Assembly (NCBI GenBank): GCA_948528155.1
Contig: CAOSZT010000018.1
Location: 1-22,042, forward strand
DNA: 22,042 bases
Origin: an uncultured Clostridia bacterium
GTDB taxonomy: Bacteria; Bacillota; Clostridia; TANB77; CAG-508
Direction of reading: 5' to 3'
Part shown: positions 6,876-14,062 of the stretch, piece after piece
How positions within the stretch are numbered: position 1 is the first letter of the stretch
Layout: every line of letters starts with the position of its first letter
Notes under the pieces: generated by a model
Seen by the model: only the letters and a program-made list of their open reading frames with translations
Databases searched by the model: none
What the model was told of the DNA's origin: nothing
Position numbers and translations under genes: made by a program

Positions 6876-7940
6876 CTATTCTTCATCTTCAATATTTTTC
6901 CTTTGTTCTAATTGTATTTTTGCTTTTTCTATACTATCAATAAACTTTTTCTGTAATATTTCTTTTGGTACATATTCCGTTAAATATTGTGCTACGTGTA
7001 TTCCACTATTATCTAATTCTAATAATTCTGCCATCATATCATTTTTAGTTGCACACAATATAATAGCAATTGGAGGCTCTTCTCCATCTGCTTTTTCGTA
7101 TTTATCCAACCATTTCAAATAAAGTTCTACTTGTCCTTTATGTTCTGGTCTAAATTTGTCCAATTTTAACTCAATAACAACCAACCTTTTCATTTTTCTG
7201 TGATAAAATAGCAAGTCTATATAATAATCTTCTCCATCTATTGTTATTCTTTTTTGTCTAGCTAAAAATGCAAAATCGTTTCCCATTTCTAAAATAAATC
7301 TTTCTAATTCGCCTAAAATTGCATTTTCCAAATCTTTTTCGCTATATGTATCTTTTAAATCCAAAAAATCTAAAATATATGGATCTCTAAAAAATAAATT
7401 TGTAGTCATTTTATTTTCTTTACTTAATAATTGTAAATCATTTATTATTGTTTGTTCTGGTTTTTTCGATATTGCTGTCCTTTCAAATAAAGCTGAACCT
7501 ATTCTTTCTCTTAATGTTCTTACTCCCCAAAGTTCATTTGCACACATTGTAGCATAAAAATCTCTTTTAAGATTATCTTGTATCTGTAATAGTTCTACAA
7601 AATGTGACCAACTCAATTTTGCCGACAGTGTCGACAAAATTTCAAAATTTGGAAAATAATCATAGAACTTTAACATTCTAAATATATTTCTTTCCCCATA
7701 ACCTCTTCCATATTCAATTACTAACTTTTTACTTAATTTCTTTATTACAGATTTTCCATATTCTGCCTTTTGGTTTTTAAGTACATTTTCTGTTATATCT
7801 TTTCCAATATTCCAATACAAGAAAGTCATTTCGTTATTTACTTTTACAGCTACATTCCTTTTTGCATTTTCTATCAGTACAACGATTCTATTATATAACT
7901 CATCTATATTAACATTATCTATATTTTCTAATTCGTTCAT
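6876..7940 (-). CDS. DUF1016/YhcG-type PDDEXK nuclease-domain protein
   Basis: This 354-aa protein matches the YhcG/DUF1016 family. The N-terminal DUF1016_N helical domain (about 12-160) includes YGRGYGERNIFRM and the typical LSWSHFVELL motif (109-118). The C-terminal domain (about 180-345) is a PDDEXK nuclease fold with D242 in YIDLLFYHR, E257-x-K259 in VVIELK, and a following helix with Q270. Length is normal for the family and the catalytic residues are present, so it looks intact. Such proteins are frequent on mobile elements and are suspected to act in DNA processing or defence, but the substrate is not settled. An AGAGG sequence sits just before the ATG, a perfect 11-bp hairpin lies upstream of it, and an extended -10 (TGCTATAAT) is at 8001-8006. 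Downstream lies a long palindrome that is repeated inside this gene. Confidence 0.92.
   Translation of the reverse strand: MNELENIDNVNIDELYNRIVVLIENAKRNVAVKVNNEMTFLYWNIGKDITENVLKNQKAEYGKSVIKKLSKKLVIEYGRGYGERNIFRMLKFYDYFPNFEILSTLSAKLSWSHFVELLQIQDNLKRDFYATMCANELWGVRTLRERIGSALFERTAISKKPEQTIINDLQLLSKENKMTTNLFFRDPYILDFLDLKDTYSEKDLENAILGELERFILEMGNDFAFLARQKRITIDGEDYYIDLLFYHRKMKRLVVIELKLDKFRPEHKGQVELYLKWLDKYEKADGEEPPIAIILCATKNDMMAELLELDNSGIHVAQYLTEYVPKEILQKKFIDSIEKAKIQLEQRKNIEDEE
7615..7641. repeat. Second copy of the TGTCGACA palindrome, inside the DUF1016 gene
   Basis: AATTTTGCCGACA and TGTCGACAAAATT are inverted around one base with a single mismatch. The site encodes residues about 100-109 (ILSTLSAKL) of the nuclease-domain protein, just before the conserved LSWSHF motif. 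It shares the core with the palindrome at 6845-6873. Confidence 0.75.
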
Positions 7941-7954
7941 ATTTTCCTCTTTCT

Positions 7955-7981
7955 AATTGTGCAGATGATGTCTGCACAATT
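7955..7981. promoter_or_regulatory. Perfect hairpin or operator in the DUF1016 5' leader
   Basis: AATTGTGCAGA and its exact complement flank a 5-nt loop. The element lies between the putative -10 (8001-8006) and the ribosome binding site of the nuclease gene. It could act as an operator or as an mRNA leader hairpin. Confidence 0.6.
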
Positions 7982-8038
7982 TATTAACTGTATTGAAATT
8001 ATTATAGCATTTATTTTCAATTTTTTCATTATAAATTC

Positions 8039-8082
8039 AAAAAAAGATGAACTTGTATTTATTTTTTACAATTCATCTTTCA
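8039..8082 (-). terminator. Terminator downstream of the IS3/prepilin remnants
   Basis: On the minus strand AAAGATGAATTGTA pairs with TACAAGTTCATCTTT (one bulge), followed by seven T. It separates the remnant transcript from the DUF1016 gene. Confidence 0.65.
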
Positions 8083-8105
8083 AATATGTGAAAATTTATA
8101 AATTA

Positions 8106-8219
8106 CTAAAGTGTTTGTAGGAGGAAACCTTTGCTATTACTACATTTTAATTTTTCGTCATAAGAGAATAAAATCGTAATGACTAAAGCTATTAATGTTA
8201 TACCCTTACTCTTTTTTAC
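8106..8219 (-). pseudogene. Prepilin-like leader fragment
   Basis: In a frame shifted from the OrfA reading frame, the minus strand encodes KKSKGITLIALVITI. This is the processing-site and hydrophobic-helix signature of the type IV prepilin-like proteins common in gut Firmicutes. The next residues (FSYDEKLKC) lack the rest of the hydrophobic helix, and the frame stops at 8106. The preceding frame reads MIKNEKVTRM and stops. Removing one T near 8218 would join it to KKSKGITLIAL. The fragment therefore looks like a frameshifted, truncated gene into which the IS3 element was inserted or recombined. Confidence 0.4.
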
Positions 8220-8485
8220 ATCCTTGTTACTTTCTCATTTTTTATCATACCATTTTCCTCTTTTATATATTTTAGCACATTTTCTTTAAATTTTCTACTA
8301 TATGATATCTGAATACTTTTTGATAACCCTTCTATTCCGTGTTCTTCATATTTTTTTACCCATCTTTTTACTGTTGTATCTGATATGTTAAATTTATTTG
8401 CTGTATTTTTATATCCCATATGTTCGTTTATATAATATTTTACTACTTCTAATTTGAATTTTTGTGAATGTTTACTTTTTGCCAT
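8216..8485 (-). pseudogene. Truncated IS3-family (IS150-like) OrfA
   Basis: The 89-codon frame begins MAKSKHSQKFKLEVVKYYIN. It carries a helix-turn-helix of the IS150 OrfA type (NTANKFNISDTTVKRWVKKYEEHGI, residues about 28-53). A second unit starts at YSRKFKENVLKYIKEENG but then passes into unrelated sequence (MIKNEKVTRM) and stops. Full-length OrfA proteins of this group are roughly 170 aa and are followed by the DDE-bearing OrfB, which is absent here. An AGGAGG lies before the ATG. It is a non-autonomous remnant. Confidence 0.8.
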
Positions 8486-8538
8486 GAAATGAATCCTCCT
8501 TACTAAACTTTTTTGTCTAATATTTTGGGTTTACTTCA
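8220..8538 (-). mobile_element. IS3-family (IS150-like) remnant, left end only
   Basis: Upstream of OrfA, the minus strand at 8538-8508 reads TGAAGTAAACCCAAAATATT and then AGACAA. The TG tip, the ACCCA block and the GGAC/AGAC block resemble the IS150-group terminal repeat. The element is cut after the first third of OrfA (about 8240), so its right end and orfB are lost. Its tip abuts the long inverted repeat at 8538-8689. Confidence 0.65.
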
Positions 8539-8689
8539 AAGAGCTATAATATATTATTTTTAGTAATGGATGTGGGGACCAACAAGTTACAGTTTGTAAA
8601 TAAAATTTGAGGAGCAACTGCACCGCAAAATTTTATCTACAACTGTTAGCAGTTGGGAATGGATAAAAAATAATATATTATAGCTCTTT
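8538..8689. repeat. 152-bp MITE-like hairpin element with 24-bp perfect terminal repeats
   Basis: AAAGAGCTATAATATATTAT plus TTTT (8538-8561) is exactly inverted at 8666-8689. The interior is itself an imperfect inverted repeat. ACCAACAAGTTACAG and GTAAATAAAATTT on the left pair with CTGTTAGCAGTTGGG and AAAATTTTATCTAC on the right, so the whole unit can fold into one long hairpin. No reading frame is present. It could be a miniature transposable element or a structured RNA. A partial direct copy follows at 8702. Confidence 0.7.
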
Positions 8690-8701
8690 TGCGGATATAA
8701 A

Positions 8702-8756
8702 TTATAATATATTATTTTTTAGAAATAAATGTGAGAACCAACAAGTTACAGTTGCC
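8702..8756 (+). repeat. Partial second copy of the MITE-like element
   Basis: TATAATATATTATTTTTTAG, then ATGTG and ACCAACAAGTTACAGTT, repeat the left half of the 8538 element in the same order and orientation with a few substitutions. The copy stops at the TAG stop codon of the 64-aa gene, and its right half is missing. Confidence 0.7.
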
Positions 8757-8950
8757 TACCATCTTTTACGTGCATTAACAAAACTTTTGTATTCCATAAC
8801 TCTATTAGCTTCAATTTGAGCATGAAGCTCTTTTTCTAATTTTCTTAAAGATTCAACTGTAGGTCGTTTCTCTATAGGTACTTTTACTTTCCGCATTTTG
8901 CCATTTGACTTTTTTGCCATTTTACCTAAAATTTTACTGATAGAATTCAT
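8756..8950 (-). CDS. Small basic protein of unknown function (64 aa)
   Basis: The protein is strongly basic (KMAKKSNGKMRKVKVPIEKR) with a helical C-terminal half (VESLRKLEKELHAQIEANRV), and I do not recognise it. A consensus AGGAGG seven bases before the ATG and a good promoter (9032-9060) argue that it is a real gene. Its stop codon coincides with the edge of the partial MITE copy, so the natural C-terminus may have been altered by that insertion. It lies downstream of the dead Wadjet locus on the same strand but with its own promoter, so a role in that system is not implied. Confidence 0.6.
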   Translation of the reverse strand: MNSISKILGKMAKKSNGKMRKVKVPIEKRPTVESLRKLEKELHAQIEANRVMEYKSFVNARKRW

Positions 8951-9031
8951 ATTATTTCCTCCTAACTTAAAACAAATTATTATTATTAGTACTTATATAT
9001 TACAACTTGCTTTTGCAAGTTTTTATATCTT

Positions 9032-9060
9032 ATCATATTTTTCAAAAATTATCAAATCAA
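9032..9060 (-). promoter_or_regulatory. Promoter of the 64-aa gene
   Basis: TTGATT (9055-9060 on the minus strand), a 17-bp spacer and TATGAT (9032-9037). The transcript would begin near a short perfect hairpin (AACTTGC/GCAAGTT, 9004-9021), possibly a 5' mRNA stabiliser. Confidence 0.55.
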
Positions 9061-9074
9061 TTTACCTATATAAA

Positions 9075-9335
9075 TTAATAAATAAAAGCCTCTTGTTCCA
9101 ATCTACAACCATTTTTCAACATCTCATCAATTACATCATAAAAAATCCTATATTTTTCAGAATTCCTCATTTCAATTAATTTAAGTATATAATCCTCACT
9201 CATCTCTTTCCAGCAATCCTTTTTACTATTAAAAGCTTCTGTATCCATTTTATACTGTTTAAGTTCTGGAATAATATTCATTAATCTAGTAAAAATTTCA
9301 AATCCTCCAATATCTATATCACTTCAATGATAAAA
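9075..9335 (-). pseudogene. jetD: JetD C-terminal remnant (Wadjet nuclease subunit)
   Basis: The minus-strand frame reads SDIDIGGFEIFTRLMNIIPE and ends QEAFIY. The DID-x-GGF-x-IF motif is the Toprim-like metal-binding segment near the C-terminus of JetD (DUF2220-type), the topoisomerase VI-like subunit that cleaves circular DNA in Wadjet systems. Only about 80 codons remain of a protein usually over 300 aa. Just before SDID the frame has FYH followed by TGA at 9324-9326, where family members typically have Trp (HW-x-DID), so a nonsense mutation is likely as well. The first available ATG is at 9281, inside the domain. The fragment directly follows the jetC head, indicating one large deletion across both genes. 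Confidence 0.75.
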
Positions 9336-10027
9336 TTGTATATTTTTTCCTGCATTGATGTTATATCAATTTTATTTTTTACATCACATACATATTCGAC
9401 AATAAATTTTTCTATATCATTAATTGGGGTAAAAGTAACTGCTTTTTTAAATAAATTGAAAAACTTTTGATTTAATCCTCCTAATTTTCCACGAAGACTA
9501 TCTTGATATTGTTTATTACTACTATAAAATTCAAAATTTTTGTTTCCATATTTTCTAGCAAAAAAACTTTTTAAATCTCTATATGAAAATGGTACCTGAT
9601 TTTCTCCAATAAACTCCTCTTCTGGAATTTTATCATTAAAAGAAAAGAAATGATGTTCTATATCACTATCTTTATACACATCAAATACAACTCCTAATGA
9701 AAAACTTTTTCTTGTTACTCTATCATAAAATTCACATACAATATAACTTGAAAATCTATCATTTCTAATATATTTATATCCTATATCTCCATCATCACCA
9801 ATTTCACCTTTTAAATATCCCTCTAATGTTCTATCAGTTTTGTCATTAGCAGCTTTATTAAAAAATGTGCCTTTTGTATCTCCTAATATTAATAGTTGCA
9901 TTGCATCTAAAATAGTTGATTTTCCTGATCCATTTTTTCCTGTTAAAAAGTTAATTTTTTCAAAATCTATAATTTGTTTGTTAATATAATGCCAATTAAT
10001 TAATAACATTCTTTTAAAAATTTTCAT
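9314..10027 (-). pseudogene. jetC: JetC N-terminal fragment (Wadjet SMC-like ATPase)
   Basis: JetC is the MukB/SMC-like motor of Wadjet, which extrudes plasmid DNA. The 237-codon frame has the ATPase N-lobe. It begins with MKIFKRMLLINWHYIN and carries Walker A GKNGSGKST at residues 30-38 followed by ILDAMQLLILGD. The family later has a long coiled coil and a C-terminal lobe with the signature and Walker B motifs, in roughly 1,000 or more residues. Here the frame ends after ITSMQEKIYNF with a short unrelated tail. Without the second lobe the protein cannot form an ATPase head. The ATG follows the jetB stop after 1 nt, keeping the usual operon order. The 3' end overlaps the JetD remnant. Confidence 0.85.
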
Positions 10028-10028
10028 A

Positions 10029-10667
10029 CTATTCTTCTCCCATTTCTTCTATTTCATTTTCTTCTTCTATTTCTTCTAATCTATGAATTGACTGACTTAA
10101 TGCTGTTATTTTTTCATTTGTTATAACAAATAGTATTGATGGTAATATCATAATTTTTGTTTCTGGTTTTTCTAATATTCCATCTATTTTTTGAATAATA
10201 TTAAAACTAATTAAATTAGATAATGCTGTTTTTATTTCTATATCAGATGGTTTTTTAGTATATGCTCCTACATCTATTAATGTTTTTATAATATCAGAAA
10301 CTGTTACTATGGTATCTGTATTTAATCTTAGCTTTTCCCTTTCTTCATCAAATTTTAATCTTAACCCATAAAGAAATATAGTTGTATTTTTATCAAGCTT
10401 CTTTTTATTATAACCATATTCATTTTCTATGTATATTACTTCATAATTACTATCTTTTATTAATCTAAATCCAGCTATTTCCATATATTCTCTAAATAAT
10501 TCTATATTTCTATCTATAAATCTATAATCACTATTTGATCTAAATGTATCTTGCTTTTTATCATATATTCTATTTACAATAAAAGTTTTACTAAGGATCA
10601 AACTAAGTATCCTTTTAAAATTATCTTTTTCTAAATTTGTTAATTCATTATATTTCTCTATAAACAT
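10029..10667 (-). CDS. jetB: JetB (DUF4194, Wadjet MukE-like subunit)
   Basis: This 212-aa frame matches JetB. The helical winged-helix kleisin-associated protein normally clamps the JetA/JetC complex. The sequence contains FRSNSDYRFIDRNIELFREY, then FLYGLRLKFDEEREKL and a conserved IVTVSDIIKTLID block, and a long acidic C-terminal tail (EEIEEENEIEEMGEE). Length is normal and no lesion is visible. An AGGAGA-type binding site lies in the end of jetA, and the ATG directly follows that gene's stop codon, so translation should be coupled. With jetA frameshifted and jetC and jetD deleted it has no working partners, and drift is expected. Confidence 0.85.
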   Translation of the reverse strand: MFIEKYNELTNLEKDNFKRILSLILSKTFIVNRIYDKKQDTFRSNSDYRFIDRNIELFREYMEIAGFRLIKDSNYEVIYIENEYGYNKKKLDKNTTIFLYGLRLKFDEEREKLRLNTDTIVTVSDIIKTLIDVGAYTKKPSDIEIKTALSNLISFNIIQKIDGILEKPETKIMILPSILFVITNEKITALSQSIHRLEEIEEENEIEEMGEE

Positions 10668-12045
10668 CTATTTTCTCCTTATAAATTTTATATTTGGTAT
10701 TTTAAAGCCATTATTATTAATTATTTGTTCACTATCTTCTATATAATAAAAACTTTTGCCTGATTTATCAGCTTTTATTGTTGCTAATATTAGTAATATC
10801 AGATCTTCAACTGTTTTTAGTTCTATTTCTTCAGAATAAATAAATGGTTTATTTTTAAAATTTATTTGCATAAATTCATTGATTTTTTGGTTACTATATA
10901 AATTTTTAAGACTTTTTGCAAATTCATAAAAAGTTTTAGTATCTATTTCTTTTCCCTGTTTTAAAGCCATTGGTTTTCCTTGTTTTCTTTTATCATTAGA
11001 ATTTCTAATATAAATAAAATCTTTATTTATATATTCTTGCCTTAACAGTTTTACTTGTTTTTCCATTTCTTCTATTACATTTTCTTTTTTAGAATTTTTT
11101 AATATATGTACTAATTTTCCTTTCAATTCTTTATCATTTGTTAATAAATATTGTATCCTTTGAACTGATGCTCTTACATAATCTGTATTTTTTTGTTCAA
11201 TTTGATTCATTGTTAAATCTATGTTTTCATATATTTCTAACACTGTTCTAATTTTATCTAATATATCATTTTCTGCTTCTTCTTTTGATTTATATTTTCT
11301 ATTTTTACTAGCATTATTTATTGTATTTTCTAGTCTTTCTTTATCTACTAATATATCATTTAACATTTCTCTTATTGGGGATTTGTATCTTGGAACTGAA
11401 TCTCTTGTGAATCTTGGAAATATAACTTCATCACTATATTCTTTATACTCGAAAAAATGATCATTTATAATGTCATTAATATTGTCTTGATTACACATTT
11501 TTCTATGAAATCTTCCTAGACTATTATATAATGATTTTAATTCATTGATTAATTGAATTGTATTGTTATATGCTGTTATAATTGCATTATATGTTTCGTT
11601 TTTTTGTGTACTTGCCAATTTTAAACTAGAATATGTAGCAAATACATAAGAGTTATATTCTATCTGATTTTCTTCTACTATAGAATTTAATAAATTTATA
11701 AATTTAATAGAATAATCTGGTAAAATAATGTATTCTTCAAAAGAATCTCTTTGCATTTCTAATTCGATCCAACCAGCCCATTTTAATTTTCTTAATAAAA
11801 AATGAGCTTTACTTGATACATTGTTATCTTTTAACTCATTTATGTCATCTTCTTCTGAAAAATCCTCTTGATTAAATTCCTCTTCTAAACTATTTATAAG
11901 TCTTGCTATTATATTATCTCTGGAAATTATCATTTCTTGTTTAAATGCTTCTCCTAGAACAAATAAAGCATCTATATATATGTTTTTATTTTTTGATACT
12001 AAAATTGAAAAAAAATTTTCTGGTATCTTTATTAAATAAATCCAT
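10668..12045 (-). pseudogene. jetA: JetA (Wadjet MukF-like kleisin) with frameshift near the start
   Basis: JetA is the kleisin subunit of Wadjet. The body of about 455 codons is intact, with IPENFFSILVSKNKNIYIDA near the N-terminus, winged-helix elements, a helical middle and a C-terminal winged-helix. The proper start is the ATG at 12045, seven bases after GGAGG. It gives MDLFNK, the usual beginning before IPENFFSIL, but an extra base near 12027 (AAAGATA instead of AAAATA) puts the rest out of frame. The only in-frame start is a GTG at 12057-12059, with no ribosome binding site because GGAGG falls inside it. So the gene is probably not expressed in full, or the base is a sequencing error. 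A -10-like TGGTAAAAT lies upstream. Confidence 0.85.
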
Positions 12046-12246
12046 TTTGCTTCCTCCACTATTTATTTTCTGTAATATTTTACCATATTTTAGGAAAAAA
12101 ATCTACATTTTATGTAAAATTACCAAAATTATTGTTAAATATTGTAACAGAAAATTAACAAATTGCTATTTTTCTCTTCCTATTTTCTACAAAATATGAT
12201 ACAATCTCAATAATAAAATTTCAAAAGAAGAATTGGAGGAATAATT

Positions 12247-12468
12247 ATGGAATTTAATAAATGTAGTAGATGTGGGAATTTTTATGTATCAAATGATGAG
12301 GTATGTCCTAAGTGTAAAACTAAAGACACTTTAGAATTTGAAACATTTAAAACATATATCGAAGAAAATGGTGTTACAAATAATTTAGATATCTTATCTA
12401 CTGAAACAGGAATAAGTGCAAAAAATCTGAATAGATTTTTAGGTTATACTGGGAAGGAAGTTTTATAA
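12247..12468 (+). CDS. Small zinc-ribbon/HTH protein, YvyF-like (73 aa)
   Basis: The first 30 residues hold two CxxC knuckles (C6-R-x-C9 and C20-x-x-C23), a treble-clef or zinc-ribbon pattern. Residues about 34-73 are helical (FKTYIEENGVTNNLDILSTE, then ISAKNLNRFLGY) and resemble an atypical HTH. The order zinc ribbon then helix resembles the flagellar-operon protein YvyF (TIGR03826-like), although no flagellar genes are near. A GGAGGA precedes the ATG. The stop codon overlaps the tyrS start by 1 nt (TAATG), so the pair is translationally coupled. A regulatory link to tyrS expression is possible but only inferred. Confidence 0.7.
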   Translation: MEFNKCSRCGNFYVSNDEVCPKCKTKDTLEFETFKTYIEENGVTNNLDILSTETGISAKNLNRFLGYTGKEVL

Positions 12469-13679
12469 TGAATGTTTTTGATATTTTAGAACAACGTGGA
12501 TATATTGAACAAATGACACACCCAAAAGAAATAAAAGAACTATTTGGAAAAACTAGTGTACCATTTTACATAGGAATAGATCCAACAGCAGATAGCCTTC
12601 ATGTTGGCCATTTTGTTTCATTAATGGTTGCTAGTCATATGCAAAAGTGTGGTCATAAGCCCATAATATTAGTTGGTGGAGGAACTGCAACAATAGGAGA
12701 TCCTTCTGGAAAAACTGATATGAGAAAAATGATGACTAGAGAAACTATAGACAATAATGTTAACTGTATAAAAAAACAAATTGAAAAATTTGTAAGTTTT
12801 GAAGGTGAAAATGCTGCAATAATTGTTAATAATGCTGATTGGCTTTTAGATTTAAAATTTATTGAGTTTATGCGAGAAATTGGAAGTCTTTTTTCTGTCA
12901 ATAAAATGCTTGCAGCTGAATGTTATAAACAAAGAATGGAAACTGGTCTAACTTTTTTTGAAATGAGTTATATGCTTATGCAATCTTATGATTTTTTATA
13001 TTTATATAATAAATATGGTTGTAAATTACAAATGGGTGGAAATGACCAATGGTCTAACATTATTGGTGGTGTTGACCTAATTAGAAAAGTGGGAAAAGAT
13101 GATTCTTTTGGTTTGACTTTTAAACTTCTTACTACTAAAGAAGGTAAAAAAATGGGAAAAACAGAAAAAGGAGCTTTATGGCTATCTTCTGAAAAAACTT
13201 CTCCTTATGAGTTTTATCAATACTGGAGAAATATTGAAGATGAAAGTGTAGAAACTGTTTTTAAATTATTAACATTTTTACCAATGGAAAAAATAAAAGA
13301 ACTATGTTCTTTAAAAGATGAACAAATAAATGAAGCTAAAAAAATACTGGCTTTTGAAATAACCAAATTAGTTCATAATGAAGAAGAAGCCAAAAAAGCT
13401 GAAGAAGCATCAAATGCCCTATTTTCTGGAAAAGGTAATTTGGACAACATGCCTACTATTGAATTAAATGGCAATAGAAATATATCTATTGTTGATGCTA
13501 TTGTTTTAACAGGTATTTCCCCTTCAAAAGGTCAAGCTAGAACTTTGATTAATCAAGGTGGTATTTCTTTAAATGATGTAAAAATTACTGATATTTCTTA
13601 TGTCCTTTCTGAAAAGGATTTTAGTGATGGATATGCCATTTTGAAAAAAGGTAAGAAAATCTTTTATAAACTTATTTAA
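12468..13679 (+). CDS. tyrS: Tyrosyl-tRNA synthetase
   Basis: TyrRS charges tRNA-Tyr with tyrosine in the cytoplasm. The 403-aa protein has the class I signatures. HVGH at 45-48 is the HIGH motif and KMGKT at 228-232 is the KMSKS loop, preceded by the tyrosine and tRNA pocket sequence LQMGGNDQWSNI (187-198). YIGIDPTADSLHVGH and GGTATIGDPSG are typical of bacterial TyrS. Residues about 337-403 form the S4 RNA-binding domain (SPSKGQARTLINQGGISLND). It is complete and intact. It is expressed from the 5' gene with 1-nt overlap and ends at a clear terminator. No T-box leader fits in the short region upstream of the operon. Confidence 0.97.
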   Translation: MNVFDILEQRGYIEQMTHPKEIKELFGKTSVPFYIGIDPTADSLHVGHFVSLMVASHMQKCGHKPIILVGGGTATIGDPSGKTDMRKMMTRETIDNNVNCIKKQIEKFVSFEGENAAIIVNNADWLLDLKFIEFMREIGSLFSVNKMLAAECYKQRMETGLTFFEMSYMLMQSYDFLYLYNKYGCKLQMGGNDQWSNIIGGVDLIRKVGKDDSFGLTFKLLTTKEGKKMGKTEKGALWLSSEKTSPYEFYQYWRNIEDESVETVFKLLTFLPMEKIKELCSLKDEQINEAKKILAFEITKLVHNEEEAKKAEEASNALFSGKGNLDNMPTIELNGNRNISIVDAIVLTGISPSKGQARTLINQGGISLNDVKITDISYVLSEKDFSDGYAILKKGKKIFYKLI

Positions 13680-13736
13680 TAACTATTTCTACCATTTTAT
13701 TTATTTCGCATAATAAAGCAAAATTTGTATCATTTT

Positions 13737-13793
13737 GTTTCACATTTATATTATACTACAAAATTCATAAATGTGAAACTTTTTTATTTTTTT
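13737..13793 (+). terminator. Rho-independent terminator of tyrS
   Basis: GTTTCACATTTAT (13737-13749) pairs perfectly with 13767-13779 and is followed by a T-rich tract. A further half-site GTTTCACATTT occurs about 25 bp beyond (from 13804), so the GTTTCACA motif occurs as one inverted pair plus one direct copy. The rest of 13680-13975 holds no convincing gene. Confidence 0.8.
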
Positions 13794-13979
13794 CTTTAAA
13801 TTTGTTTCACATTTTTGATTTTTGTTTTTTAAGTAATTTCTTGAATGGTGATAGCGAAATAAAATAAAAAGTTTTACAAAAAATAGCTTGACAATGTATT
13901 TTTTAGTACAAACCTTTATTACATACTTTGATAAAAAATGTAAGAAAATTTTTTTACCATAAAGCAATTGTCGCTATAA

Positions 13980-14008
13980 TTGACAAAATTATGTAAATAT
14001 ATTATAAT
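13980..14008 (+). promoter_or_regulatory. Consensus vegetative promoter
   Basis: Perfect TTGACA (13980-13985), a 17-bp spacer and perfect TATAAT (14003-14008). It faces the small frameshifted gene starting at 14063. A strong promoter in front of such a short gene is notable. Confidence 0.85.
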
Positions 14009-14062
14009 ATATTAAATACGGTTTCAATAATTTTTTATAATTATAAGAAAGGAATAATCACT

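Noticed and set aside
8112..8160. Plus-strand GTAGGAGG followed by TTG as a small gene
   Set aside because: The frame from the TTG stops after about ten codons, so the binding-site match is probably chance.
8538..8756. Retron msr/msd or CRISPR repeats
   Set aside because: There is no reverse transcriptase or cas gene nearby. Two copies without spacers and a long hairpin fit a MITE-like unit better.
9324..9326. TGA read as tryptophan (alternative genetic code)
   Set aside because: Only one TGA fits a Trp position, other genes use TGG, and the surrounding locus is already deleted, so a nonsense mutation is simpler.
12060..12246. T-box leader for tyrS
   Set aside because: The region upstream of the operon is only 187 bp, shared with the divergent jetA promoter. 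No T-box sequence, specifier stem or terminator was seen.
13746..13967. Minus-strand 73-codon frame
   Set aside because: It has no convincing ribosome binding site, covers the tyrS terminator, and has the biased composition expected from AT-rich noncoding DNA.
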